The notes under the pieces were generated by a model, which saw only the letters and a program-made list of their open reading frames with translations, was not told the origin of the DNA and searched no databases. The translations under genes and the position numbers were made by a program. A stretch of 64,000 bases of DNA, taken from positions 176,593 through 240,592 of the forward strand of contig CAWEXB010000011.1 in assembly GCA_963812915.1 (NCBI GenBank), read 5' to 3'. Source of the stretch: JACVRW01 sp963812915. Its GTDB lineage: Bacteria; Actinomycetota; Thermoleophilia; Solirubrobacterales; Thermoleophilaceae. Each line of letters begins with the position of its first letter. Within the stretch, counting starts at the first letter, position 1. Of this stretch, positions 9,462-18,157 are shown one piece after another.

Positions 9462-9545
9462 CTCCTGTACCGGCAGATCCGTCCGGGCCGGGGCATCTGA
9501 CGTCCCGGCTGCGTAGCCGCAACACGCACAGGAGGAACAACTTCG

Positions 9546-9635
9546 ATGAGGGCGATACCGATTGCTCTGGGCATAGTCGTCCCCCGCGCCGCGCCTACCG
9601 GCGGGGACGGGCCCGGAATGCGAGACGGCTCATGA
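9546..9635 (+). CDS. Possible 29-residue leader or small protein ahead of the anti-sigma ATPase
   Basis: ATG at 9546 has the best ribosome-binding site in this stretch (AGGAGG at 9530-9535, about 10 bases upstream). The frame codes 29 residues beginning MRAIPIALGIVV and its TGA overlaps the ATG of the next gene as ATGA. The downstream gene has no ribosome-binding site of its own, so this ORF may exist to couple its translation. It could instead be the 5' remnant of a gene whose frame was lost. Function unknown. Confidence 0.45.
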   Translation: MRAIPIALGIVVPRAAPTGGDGPGMRDGS

Positions 9636-10057
9636 GACACGAGAGATGGCTTCCGGCCGTTCCCGCCAGCGCGCGGGTGGCCCGTTCGATCGTCCGCGAG
9701 GCTGCCACGGACGCGGGCCTCGACGGCGATTGCACCTGGGATCTGATGCTCGCGACCACCGAAGCCTTCACCAACGCCATCCAGCACGGCAGGGCCTGGG
9801 CCAACCAGTGCATCCTGCTGACCACCGAGCCGTGCCCGGGCGGGCTGCGCGTGGAGGTGACCGACTGCGGGACCTTCGACAGCAGGCTCGAGCCGACACC
9901 GATCGATTCGACGACCGGACGCGGCATCCCGATCATCGCGGCGGTGGTCGATCGCCTCGAGGTGCAGAACAGCAGCGGACGCACACTGGTGCGGTTCGAG
10001 AGGCACGCGGAGGCGGAGGCGTTTCGGGCGGCACGCGTGGGTGAGCGGGTTGGCTAG
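9632..10057 (+). CDS. RsbW/SpoIIAB-like ATP-binding regulator (HATPase_c_2)
   Basis: A 141-residue single-domain GHKL ATPase. The N-box is ATTEAFTNAIQHGRA, the G1 box VEVTDCGTFD, and the G2-like turn STTGRGIPIIAAVVDRLEV; the last strand is SGRTLVRFER. Stand-alone proteins like this act as anti-sigma serine kinases that hold a sigma factor and are released by a dephosphorylated STAS partner. No STAS protein or target sigma is adjacent. ATG at 9632 overlaps the small ORF stop. Confidence 0.82.
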   Translation: MRHERWLPAVPASARVARSIVREAATDAGLDGDCTWDLMLATTEAFTNAIQHGRAWANQCILLTTEPCPGGLRVEVTDCGTFDSRLEPTPIDSTTGRGIPIIAAVVDRLEVQNSSGRTLVRFERHAEAEAFRAARVGERVG

Positions 10058-10124
10058 ACCCTCGGTCGGCCAACCCGATCGCTCGCCGGGCGCCAGGCGT
10101 TCGCTCGAGGACCTTGCTCAGTCT

Positions 10125-12633
10125 CTAAGCGGCGTCCCGCTCCCGACCCTTGTCCCCGCTCGCGACGGTCTCCGCGTCACGCGTCTCGTCGCCCTCCTCC
10201 GGCTGCGAGTCCTCACCGGCCGCCTGGGCGCCGTTCTCCTGCGCCTTTGTCGCGGCCTCCTCCGAACCTCCCTTGCGCTTGCGGCGACGGCCGCCACGGC
10301 GGCGCTTGCCCTTCGGGAAGTTGCGCAGCAGCTCCCGCGCCAGCGCGCTGGGCTTGCGCGCCATCCGCATTCGCGCTCCGTCCAGCACCTGCTGCGCCTC
10401 CGGCGTGTGCGCCAGCGCGGCTGCCAGCAGAGCCGCCGAGAGGCGACGGTCCTGCTTCCGCGCCGCCTGCACCAGCCGCCGCGCGTTCCGTGCGTGGGCG
10501 GCGCCGGCGGAGTTCACTAGCAGCCCGAGCAGGCGTTTCGTCTCGGGCCAACGCTGCACCGCGTACTCCTCATGCACCTCGCGGCTGTACTCGGCCAGGT
10601 GCCACAGCCAGCGCGCGGCCTGGTCGCGACGACCGATCTGCTTCTCCGTGAGGGCCTGCAGCAGGACCTTCACGCCCTCACGCCGCTCGTCGCGGGACCA
10701 GCCGCCGACGATCTCGACCGCGTCGTCGAACGCCTCCGGGTCGCGCAGGTTGCCGACCTCCGCGAGCGCCCTCAGGCGCAGCTGGGTGTTGCGATTGCGG
10801 CGCAGGCACGTGATCAGGAAGGCGCGCCGAAGCTCACCGGTCGTATCGAAGTGCAGCATCGCCTTGGCGCGTCGCCAGTTGTTGGAGGCCACGCGCGCCC
10901 CCGCCAGCATCGCCCAGGCCTGCTGCTCGCCCCAGCTCAGGTGCTCGACCGCGATCCGCCACAGCTCGCGCTCGAACACCTGCGCGCGCCGCTGCGGATC
11001 CGCTGTGACCGGCACGACGCGCCGCTCCACCCGCAGCCGCCGGCCGCGTCCGCGACGGACCGGCCCGACGACGATGGCGCCGCCGCGGTAGACGTCGCGG
11101 TCGAGCAGCGAGTGCAGGGTCACCACCGGGTCGTCGTTCGGCGTGGCGGGGTGCACGAAGTCGACGATGATGCCGGCTTCCTTGCCGGGCGTACGCCGCG
11201 TCACGCGGCCCACCCGCTGCTGGTAGACGCGCTTCGACGCGGTCGGGGCCAGATGCATGCAGACGGTCGCCCGCGGCGAGTTCCAGCCCTCGGCCAGCAG
11301 CTGTGCGTTCACCAGCACATCGACCTCGCCGCGCTCATAGGCGGACAGGATGCGGGTCAGCTCGCGCTTCGGCGTCTCGCCGGAGACGGCCTTCGCCTTG
11401 ATGCCCACCTCCTTGAAGGCCTTCGCGACGTTGTGTGCGTGCCTCACGCCGGCTGAGTAGACGACTCCCGGGAGATCCTTGAAGCGCGTCTTGTAGAGGT
11501 CGGCCACGGCGACGTTGAAGGGCGTCTGGTCGAGCAGGGCGGCCAGCTCTTCCTGGTCGAAGTCCTGATCGACCTCGCCGCGGCGAAGCGGCACGTTCGC
11601 GATCGAGCGGACCCCGACCCCCGGGGGGATGCGCACGCACCGAAGCGGCGCGATCACTCCGCGCCGGGCGGCCTGCGCGAGGTCGAAGCGCGACGTCTGG
11701 GTGGGGAAGAGGTCCGTGACGTGGCGGGCGATCAGAGCGCCCGTGGCCGTCATGCCGATGAAGACCGGGCCGATCCACTGGCGGATGGCGGCGCTCGTCT
11801 TCTCGCCCAGGGCGGTGTGCGCCTCGTCGCAGATGACGATCGTGTACGCGTCCGAGACCTTGCCGGCGTTGCGGACGAACCACTGGTACGTCTCGACCGT
11901 CACGGCCCCGCCGGCCGGCGGTTCGCCGAGCCCGTTCTTCAGCAGCGGCCCGGCGATGCGCTGGCGGTAGCCGCGATCACGCAGCTCTCCGAGGAACTGG
12001 TCGACCAGGTTGCGGCGGTGCGTGAGGATCAGAATTCCGCCGGTGCGCGAGGCCTCGACGAAGCCGAGGGCGGCAACCGTCTTGCCGGCGCCCGTGGCGT
12101 GCTCGAACCAGAAGCGACGATGGGCGCCCGGGTCGTCCACGAGGGCGTCCGAGGCCGCTTCCTCCTCGGCCTCCTCGGCCGGATCCCAGTCGAGCGGCTC
12201 CTCGTCGATCAGCTCGTCGCCCTCGATCTCGACCTCGCCGGAGGGCAGCTCCTCGAGCGGGGCCCTTCCGTTGCTGCGGCCCGCCATCTGGACCTCCGAG
12301 GTGAGGGCGATCAGCGTGCCGGAGAGCGCGTCGACCTGGTGGGCCGAGAGGACGGCCCCATCCGCCAGATGCGGCTCCTCCTCGCACAGCAGCCGCTCGA
12401 GGCCGAGCATCAACGAGTACCTGCGCCGCCAGTCGATCGAGGGCTCGCTGCGACCCGCCGCGATCTCCGCCAGCGCGTCCTCGATCGCGGTGCGCCGCGC
12501 CGCTGCCCGGCGCGAGCGCGGTCTCGGGCGTCTCGCCTTCGAGCACGAACGGCTCGCGCGCAAACTCTTGAGCGCGCTTCAGATCCTCGCCGGTAACCGG
12601 CGAGGCATCGACCACGGAGGTTCTCTCAGCCAC
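10125..12633 (-). CDS. Large DEAH-box (SF2) helicase with long helical, basic C-terminal region (one frameshift)
   Basis: About 835 residues once the frame break near 12510 is joined; the true start is MAERTSVVDASPVTGEDL at 12633. A Q-motif-like stretch LSAHQVDALSGTL (about residue 98) is separated from Walker A HATGAGKTVAALG (about 178-190) by some 60 acidic residues, an unusual insert. Further motifs are ICDEAH (about 269), GMTATG, NAQLLAEGWNSP and QQRVGRVTR, the full SF2 set as in type III/type I restriction R subunits. The last 330 residues are helical and end in a Lys/Arg-rich patch and an acidic tail, suggesting nucleic-acid contact. No methylase or nuclease gene is nearby, so a restriction role is unsupported. 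Substrate unknown. Confidence 0.85.
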
Positions 12634-12830
12634 GTTAGGACGTTCTCGTTAGGGGAGGGACGGGCCGAGCTTCGGCCGACGAATCAGCGCGGCGTCAGCG
12701 GGGTCCGCCCGTCAGTGCCCACCGCCCTTACAGTCCCGCGAGCGGCGAACACGCCAAGTCCATGGGGACGGACGGCGTGCACCTAATTACAGCACACGCG
12801 AGGAGAAATGGGTGTGCCATTCTTCGCCGC

Positions 12831-13385
12831 GTGCGCCGCCTGGTCGCGATCGCCGTCTGCGCCTGCGCTCCGCTCGCGGCCTGCGGCTCCGACGAAGAGC
12901 CGCCGAGCGTCGCCGCTAAACCCGCCAAGCCCGCCCAGCTCGAGGGCGCACCCGCCCCGCTGGCGAGACTGGGCTCGCAGGCGAACGAGCTTCTCGACGG
13001 AGGCGCCGACGCGTTCGAGAAGCGGTTGAAGCAGCTTCGCGGCTACCCGGTCGTCGTGAACAAGTGGGCCTCTTGGTGCGGACCCTGCCGCTTCGAGTTC
13101 CCCTTCTTCCAGAAGCAGGCGACGAAACGCGCCGGGGAGGTCGCGTTCATCGGAGTCGACTCGAACGACAACGACGGCGATGCGATGGAGTTCCTGCGCG
13201 ACTACCCGGTGCCGTTCCCCTCCTACAAGGACCCGAGCCTGGAGGTCGCGGCGGTGTTCAACGCCGTGCAGGCCTTCCCCAGCACTGCTTTCTACGACTC
13301 GCAGGGCGAGCTCGCCTACGTCCACCAGGGCGGGTACGCGAGCGAGGCCAAGCTGGCGGAGGACATCGGTCGCTACGCTCGCTGA
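12831..13385 (+). CDS. Thioredoxin-fold lipoprotein (TlpA/ResA-like)
   Basis: The signal peptide LVAIAVCACAPLAACGSD ends in the lipobox LAAC, so the mature protein should be lipid-anchored outside the membrane. The thioredoxin fold follows with the redox motif WASWCGPCRFEFP and the cis-proline segment AFPSTAFYD. Such proteins reduce extracytoplasmic disulfides, often apocytochrome c, which would suit the Ccm cluster upstream, but the distance is 10 kb. GTG at 12831 gives a normal signal peptide; an ATG at 12762 would add 23 residues. A strong AGGAGAA at about 12800 serves neither well, so a small frame error near the start is possible. Confidence 0.82.
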   Translation: MRRLVAIAVCACAPLAACGSDEEPPSVAAKPAKPAQLEGAPAPLARLGSQANELLDGGADAFEKRLKQLRGYPVVVNKWASWCGPCRFEFPFFQKQATKRAGEVAFIGVDSNDNDGDAMEFLRDYPVPFPSYKDPSLEVAAVFNAVQAFPSTAFYDSQGELAYVHQGGYASEAKLAEDIGRYAR

Positions 13386-13822
13386 TCCTGGACATCAGGA
13401 CGGTACGCACGCAGAAGGAGCTTGACGCCGCGCTCGAGCTGCGCGAGCGGGTCTTCTGCGGCGAGCAGGGCGTCTCGCTCGAGGCCGACCGCGACGGCCG
13501 CGACCACGAGGCCACCCATCTGGTGGCGGTCCAGAACGGCCGGGTGATCGGCACCTGCCGGCTCCTCCTCCGCGGTCGCGTCGCGCGGCTCGGCCGGCTG
13601 GCCGTGGAGCCGGACCAGCGTGGGCGAGGCGTGGCCGGCGCCATTCTTGGCGAAGCCGATCGCGTCGCCCGCGACTGCGGCGCGGACAGCATCTCGCTCC
13701 ACGCCCAGACCTACGCCCTCTCGTTGTACGAGCGCGATGGTTACGTGGAGCGCGGGACGCGCTTCGTGGAGGAGGGGATCGAGCACGTTGCGATGGAAAA
13801 GGTCCTTGCTCGTGAGCCCTGA
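13382..13822 (+). CDS. GNAT family N-acetyltransferase
   Basis: About 146 residues with a complete GNAT core: ELRERVFCGEQGVSLEADRDG, HLVAVQNGRVIGTCRLLL, the acetyl-CoA P-loop VEPDQRGRGVAGAIL, and the final strand GYVERGTRFVEEGIEHVAM. The ELREEVFVxEQGVP-like N-terminus places it in the ElaA/YjcF-type group, whose substrates are mostly unknown. The only plausible start is a CTG at 13382 overlapping the upstream TGA as CTGA, which would be rare; coupling to the lipoprotein gene is likely. Its end overlaps galT. Confidence 0.85.
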   Translation: MILDIRTVRTQKELDAALELRERVFCGEQGVSLEADRDGRDHEATHLVAVQNGRVIGTCRLLLRGRVARLGRLAVEPDQRGRGVAGAILGEADRVARDCGADSISLHAQTYALSLYERDGYVERGTRFVEEGIEHVAMEKVLAREP

Positions 13823-14798
13823 GCTCCGCATCGACCCCCTCTCCGGCCTCAAGGTGATCGTGGCCGGCGAGCGGGGCGCGCGTCCCGGGGCGTGGCTCGA
13901 CGTGGAGCCGCGTCCGCCGGTCGACCCCGAGCGCGATCCCTTCGCCGCCGGTCACGAGGATCAGACCCCGCCGGAGGTTTACGCGCTCCGCGAGGACGGC
14001 GGCGGTTGGAAGGTGCGCGTCGTGCCGAACCTGTACCCGGCGCTCACCCCGGGCGAGCCGGGCACGGCCGAGGATCCGCTCGGCTCCGGCCGTGGCGAGC
14101 CCGACCTGTTCACCGCGCGCCCGGCGCTGGGCGCCCACGAGGTGATCGTGAACGCACCCGACCCGGTCTCCTCGCTCGCCGAGCTCCCGCCGGAGCAGGT
14201 CGAGACCGCGATGTCCGTCTGGCGTGAGCGGATGCGGGTGCACGCGGACGCCGCCTACGTCCACGTGATCGTGAACGAGGGCAAGGAGGCGGGCGCCTCG
14301 CTTCCCCACACGCACGCGCAGCTCTACGCCCTGCCCTTCGTCCCCGCGGCAGTGGCCCGTGAGCGCGAGCGCTTCACCGCCTATTCCGACCGCATGGGCG
14401 GCCGCAATCTGCTCGGGGACCTCGTGCAGGAGGAGGTGCGGCGTCGCGAGCGTGTGGTGGCCATCGACGACGAGGCCGTCGCGCTCTGTCCGTTCGGCGC
14501 GCGGGTGCCATTTCACCTGCAGGTGGTGCCACGCCGGCCCACGGCGCGCTTCTCCGACGAGGGTCCGCTCGGCGCGCGAATGCTGCATCAGGCGCTGAAC
14601 CGCCTCGCGGCGGTGCTCGGCTCGCTGCCGCCGCTCAACATGTGGGTGCGCACCGCCCCGCGCGACGCCGAGCGCTTCTGCTGGCGCATCGAGCTGCTGC
14701 CCCGCTTGGCCCAGCTCGCGGGCCTCGAGATCGGCACGGGCGTGCACCTCAACGTGCTGGCTCCGGAGGATGCGGCGGAGCGATTGCGTGCGGTCTAG
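13812..14798 (+). CDS. galT: Galactose-1-phosphate uridylyltransferase-like protein
   Basis: HIT-superfamily nucleotidyl transferase of 328 residues. The active-site motif is SLPHTHAQLYALP (H-x-H-x-Q), and GWKVRVVPNLYPAL and the C-terminal FCWRIELLPRLA are GalT blocks. GalT exchanges UMP between UDP-glucose and galactose-1-phosphate in the Leloir pathway. The usual CPFC zinc site near the N-terminus is replaced by RDPFAAGHE, so one structural metal site is lost. No other Leloir gene is nearby, so the natural substrate may differ (other members are ADP-sulfurylases or phosphorylases). GTG at 13812 lies inside the preceding gene. Confidence 0.8.
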   Translation: MSPELRIDPLSGLKVIVAGERGARPGAWLDVEPRPPVDPERDPFAAGHEDQTPPEVYALREDGGGWKVRVVPNLYPALTPGEPGTAEDPLGSGRGEPDLFTARPALGAHEVIVNAPDPVSSLAELPPEQVETAMSVWRERMRVHADAAYVHVIVNEGKEAGASLPHTHAQLYALPFVPAAVARERERFTAYSDRMGGRNLLGDLVQEEVRRRERVVAIDDEAVALCPFGARVPFHLQVVPRRPTARFSDEGPLGARMLHQALNRLAAVLGSLPPLNMWVRTAPRDAERFCWRIELLPRLAQLAGLEIGTGVHLNVLAPEDAAERLRAV

Positions 14799-14838
14799 AA
14801 CTTGCCGGAGGTGCCACTCGTAGTAGTTTCACCGCGCC

Positions 14839-15426
14839 GTGCCGCCAGTTCCGCGCCAGGTTCCCCTGTTCGCCGCCGAGCCGCCGCAGGAGCCGTTGCC
14901 CTACGGTCGCTGGGCGGCGGCGCTCGGCGAGCGCTTCGCGGCGGCCGCGGAGGCCGAGATCGGCGCCATCACCTGGTTTCCGGACCGCACCTTCGCCGGG
15001 CGCACCTACGTTCCGGCGACAGCGCCCACGGGCGACGGCGGCGAGGCTTTCGGCTACGTGTCCTACACGCGCGAGCACGAGGGCGCGGAGGCCGCCGACT
15101 TCCGCGCCGTCGCGGATTACACCGACGAGACCGCCGAGCAGAACCCGGACTGGACGCTTGACCTCTCCGACCAGGAGATCGGCCACTGGCGGGGGCCGCA
15201 AGGCCGGCGCGGCCTCATCACGCTCGTCTGGGGGGTGGCGCTCGTACAGGGAGGCACGGTCGCCACCACCGAGCTCGGGCCCACTACCACCGACCAGTGC
15301 GAGCTGGTCGAGAGCCGATTCACGCTCGTGTCACTCGACGACTACACCGGCGACTACATCGAGGTGCGCCTCTACGGGGCCCGCGGGGCTGAGCTGGCCC
15401 GTGAGTCGCTGTACGAAGACGAGTAG
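14839..15426 (+). CDS. Conserved-looking soluble protein of unknown function
   Basis: GTG start at 14839, 195 residues, acidic, no signal peptide or membrane span. Distinctive segments include EIGAITWFPDRTFAGRTYVP, WRGPQGRRGLITLVWGVAL and SRFTLVSLDDYTGDYIEVRL. GC at third codon positions is high and even, supporting real coding. It sits between galT and thiI on the same strand with short gaps. I do not recognise a family. Confidence 0.65.
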   Translation: MPPVPRQVPLFAAEPPQEPLPYGRWAAALGERFAAAAEAEIGAITWFPDRTFAGRTYVPATAPTGDGGEAFGYVSYTREHEGAEAADFRAVADYTDETAEQNPDWTLDLSDQEIGHWRGPQGRRGLITLVWGVALVQGGTVATTELGPTTTDQCELVESRFTLVSLDDYTGDYIEVRLYGARGAELARESLYEDE

Positions 15427-15448
15427 CGGCGCTAGCTTCTTCACGCAG

Positions 15449-16651
15449 ATGGATGACCTGCGCGGCGATCGGTGCGTTCTTCTCAAGTTCGGCGAGCTCG
15501 CCCTCAAGGGGCGCAACCGGCCCCTGTTCGTGTCCGCGCTCGAGCGCAACCTGCGCCGGCTCACCGCGGAGCTGGGGCCGCTCGACGTCCGACACCGCGG
15601 CGGAGTCCTGCTCGTCACGAGCAAGGCGCCGGAGGAGGAGCTCGTCGAGCGCTGCCTCGCCCTTCCGGGAGTGAGCGTCGTTCAGCCGGCCGTACGGTGC
15701 GAGCGCGATGCCGCCGCCGGCGCCGATGCGGCGGTCGCGCTCCTGCGAGGTCGTCCCGGGCGGACGTTCGCCGTGCGGGCGCGCCGGCGAGACAAGAGCT
15801 TCCCGCTGCGCTCGATCGAGCTGGCGCGGGTGATCGGCGAGGCGGTGCGGGTCCGCCTCGGACTCGAGGTCGATCTCTCGCGGCCCGACCTGACCGTTCA
15901 CGTCGAGCTCGACCACCACGAGCTGCTCGTGTCGAGCGAGCGCCTGCGCGGCGCGGGGGGACTGCCCGTGGGGACGAGCGGTCGGGCGCTGGTGCTCCTG
16001 TCGGGCGGGCTCGACTCGCCCGTGGCCGCCTACCGCATGATGAAGCGCGGCCTGCGCTGCGACTTCGTTCACTTCAGCGGCCGACCCTTCACCGGCCCGG
16101 AGTCGATCTACAAGGCGTACGCCCTCGTCGGCCGGCTCGACCGGTTCCAGGGCGACTCGCGCCTGTTCGTGGTGACCTTCGGCACGGCCCAACGGCGGCT
16201 CGCCACGGCCGGGGCGGGGCGTCTCCAGGTCCTCTCCCAGCGCCGGCTCATGGTGAAGGTGGCCTCAGCGCTGGCCCGACGGGAGGGCGCCGACGCCCTC
16301 GTAACCGGCGATTCGCTCGGCCAGGTGGCCTCGCAGACGCTCCCAAACCTCGCCGTGGTCGAGGAGGCGGCCGAACTGCCCCTGCTCCGCCCGCTGATCG
16401 ACCGCGACAAGGCCGAGATCGTCGACATCGCTCGCCGGCTCGGCACCTACGACATCTCGATCCTCCCCGACGAGGACTGCTGCAAGCTGTTCTCGTCGAA
16501 GCTCGCGGTCACCCGCGGCCACTCCGACGACCTGCGCCGAATCGAGCGGGCGGCCGACGCCGCGGAGATGGTGGACGAGCTCGCGGCCTCGGCCGAGCTG
16601 TTCCGCCCGCAGCTCGAGACGAGCCCCTCGGGCGCACTCACGCCGGTATGA
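15449..16651 (+). CDS. thiI: tRNA 4-thiouridine sulfurtransferase ThiI (no rhodanese domain)
   Basis: 400 residues: an N-terminal ferredoxin-like region (LLKFGELALKGRNRPLF), a THUMP domain (about 60-165, with FAVRARRRDKSFPLRS), and a PP-loop ATPase (LVLLSGGLDSPVAAYRMM, about 180) with TGDSLGQVASQT. It adenylates U8 of tRNA for sulfur transfer. The C-terminal rhodanese domain of E. coli ThiI is absent, as in many bacteria; the cysteines in LPDEDCCKLF may take part in sulfur handling. ATG at 15449 follows a spaced AG-rich leader. A tRNA gene lies 70 bases downstream. Confidence 0.93.
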   Translation: MDDLRGDRCVLLKFGELALKGRNRPLFVSALERNLRRLTAELGPLDVRHRGGVLLVTSKAPEEELVERCLALPGVSVVQPAVRCERDAAAGADAAVALLRGRPGRTFAVRARRRDKSFPLRSIELARVIGEAVRVRLGLEVDLSRPDLTVHVELDHHELLVSSERLRGAGGLPVGTSGRALVLLSGGLDSPVAAYRMMKRGLRCDFVHFSGRPFTGPESIYKAYALVGRLDRFQGDSRLFVVTFGTAQRRLATAGAGRLQVLSQRRLMVKVASALARREGADALVTGDSLGQVASQTLPNLAVVEEAAELPLLRPLIDRDKAEIVDIARRLGTYDISILPDEDCCKLFSSKLAVTRGHSDDLRRIERAADAAEMVDELAASAELFRPQLETSPSGALTPV

Positions 16652-16720
16652 GCACGTCCGTGGAGGGAGAGATCGCTGCACGAGATGCGCGGGGAGGCGG
16701 AGGTAGCATCGCACCGGCGA

Positions 16721-16793
16721 GCCCCGGTAGCTCAGGGGATAGAGCGGCCGCCTCCTAAGCGGCAGGGCGTTGGTTCGAATCCAACCCGGGGCG
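16721..16793 (+). tRNA. tRNA-Arg, anticodon CCT
   Basis: The full cloverleaf can be drawn. The acceptor stem GCCCCGG pairs with CCGGGGC, the D arm is GCTC/GAGC, the anticodon stem GCCGC/GCGGC encloses the loop CTCCTAA (anticodon CCT at 16754-16756, reading AGG), and the T arm GTTGG/CCAAC encloses TTCGAAT. The discriminator is G and the CCA end is not encoded. The 3' end of the histidine kinase on the other strand runs into it. Confidence 0.95.
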
Positions 16794-18002
16794 CTCCCCG
16801 TACCAGGCGCGCGCGTATTCGACGTCCGCGCCGGCCTCACGGCCCGCATCGCCTGGCGCCGTGACCGGTATCCGGGCGCGGATGGTCGTGCCCACGCCGA
16901 CCGGGCTCTCGATCTCGAGCGTGCCGCCGAGCGCGCTGACACGGTCGGTGAGCCCGCTCAGTCCCGAGCCCCGCGCGGGATGGGCACCGCCGCCGCCGTT
17001 GTCGCGCACCTCGACCGTCGTGTGTCCTTCGCCGGCCGCAACGCGCACCTCGATCCGATCCGAGTCGGCATGCTTGGAGGCGTTCGTCAGCGCTTCGGCG
17101 ACGACGAAGTACGCGGTCGTCTGCACCGACAACGGAAGCTTCCCGCAGCTGTCGAGGTCGAGCTCGACCGGCACCGTCGAGCGGCCCGCCACGGCCGCAA
17201 GCGCGGCACCTAGGCCGCGGTCGGTGAGGATGCTGGGATGGATCCCGCGAGCGAGCTCGCGGAGCTCCTCGAGTGCGGCATCGAGCTCGGCGCGCGCGAC
17301 CGCGAGCTCGCGCAACGCCGGCGAGTCCGGCTCGAAACTCGACTCGAGATGCCGGAGGCTCAGCGCGAGCGAGACGAGACGCTGCTGGGCGCCGTCGTGG
17401 AGATCGCGCTCGATCCGTCGTCGCGCGGCGTCCGCGGCCTCGACGATCCGCGCTCGCGAGGCAGCCAGCTGCTCACGCGCATCCACGTTGGCGAGCGCCG
17501 CGGTGACCAGCTCGGCGAAGCTGCTGATCCTCACCTCGGTCCCCGCCGGGAAGGCGTGCGCCAGCTCGCTGGACACCATGATCGCGCCCCAGAGGCGACC
17601 GGCCACATAGATCGGAGCTCCCACCACCGACTGGATCCCGAACTCGCGCAGCCTCCCCGCGAGCTCGCCCTCCACATCGTCGTAGTCGTCCACGCGCGCG
17701 GGGCGCCCGCTTCGGTAGAGCTTCGCGGTCACCGTCTCGCCCTCCACCGGGACGCGCTCGCCGACCGGGAACGACGGCGTGTCGTTCCCCGTCCAGGTGC
17801 CGACCACCGTCGCGAAGCCGTCGTCCTCGTAGCGGATCATGTCGGTGGTCTTCACCGCCAGCAGCTCCCCGAGCTCTTCGCACACGCGCCCGAAGAGGGC
17901 CGGCGCGGGGGTCGAGCCGGCCACCATGGTCGCGACTCGGCGCAGCGCAGCCTGCTCGGCCAGAAGCGCCTGCAGCCGGGTGGGGTTGTCGTCGCTGCTC
18001 AT
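16755..18002 (-). CDS. GAF-domain sensor histidine kinase (NarL-type, HisKA_3)
   Basis: From MSSDDNPTRLQALLAEQ at 18002 the protein has an N-terminal helix, a GAF sensor (about 15-165, with PIYVAGRLWGAIMVSS), a HisKA_3 dimerisation helix with the phospho-His in ERDLHDGAQQRLV, and a HATPase_c domain (VVAEALTNASKHA, VRDNGGGG, GSGLSGLTDRV). Such kinases pair with LuxR/NarL response regulators, but none is adjacent. The last residues, GLDSNQRPAA, are the antisense of the tRNA-Arg gene and the stop lies in its anticodon loop. The functional domain ends at about 16850, so the true C-terminus may lie earlier. Confidence 0.85.
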   Translation of the reverse strand: MSSDDNPTRLQALLAEQAALRRVATMVAGSTPAPALFGRVCEELGELLAVKTTDMIRYEDDGFATVVGTWTGNDTPSFPVGERVPVEGETVTAKLYRSGRPARVDDYDDVEGELAGRLREFGIQSVVGAPIYVAGRLWGAIMVSSELAHAFPAGTEVRISSFAELVTAALANVDAREQLAASRARIVEAADAARRRIERDLHDGAQQRLVSLALSLRHLESSFEPDSPALRELAVARAELDAALEELRELARGIHPSILTDRGLGAALAAVAGRSTVPVELDLDSCGKLPLSVQTTAYFVVAEALTNASKHADSDRIEVRVAAGEGHTTVEVRDNGGGGAHPARGSGLSGLTDRVSALGGTLEIESPVGVGTTIRARIPVTAPGDAGREAGADVEYARAWYGERPGLDSNQRPAA

Positions 18003-18102
18003 CGGAAACCGAAGGTCGGCACCGCCGGCGCTGCGCCGGTAAAGCATCGTTGTGGCGCCGCGAGAGCGAGCCTAGCGAAGCCGCTCGCCGGCGCGGCATG
18101 GA

Positions 18103-18153
18103 GGGGGTTCGACACGTTTCCGGCCATGGTGGCCGGTTTCTTCACGAACCCCC
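18103..18153. terminator. Two-tier hairpin, likely terminator of the MFS gene
   Basis: GGGGGTTCG (18103-18111) pairs with CGAACCCCC (18145-18153). Inside it, CCGGCCA (18120-18126) pairs with TGGCCGG (18130-18136) around a 3-base loop, with symmetrical 8-base bulges between. It starts 5 bases after the stop of the minus-strand MFS gene, so termination is the simplest role. There is no strong T-run. Confidence 0.6.
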
Positions 18154-18157
18154 TAGC

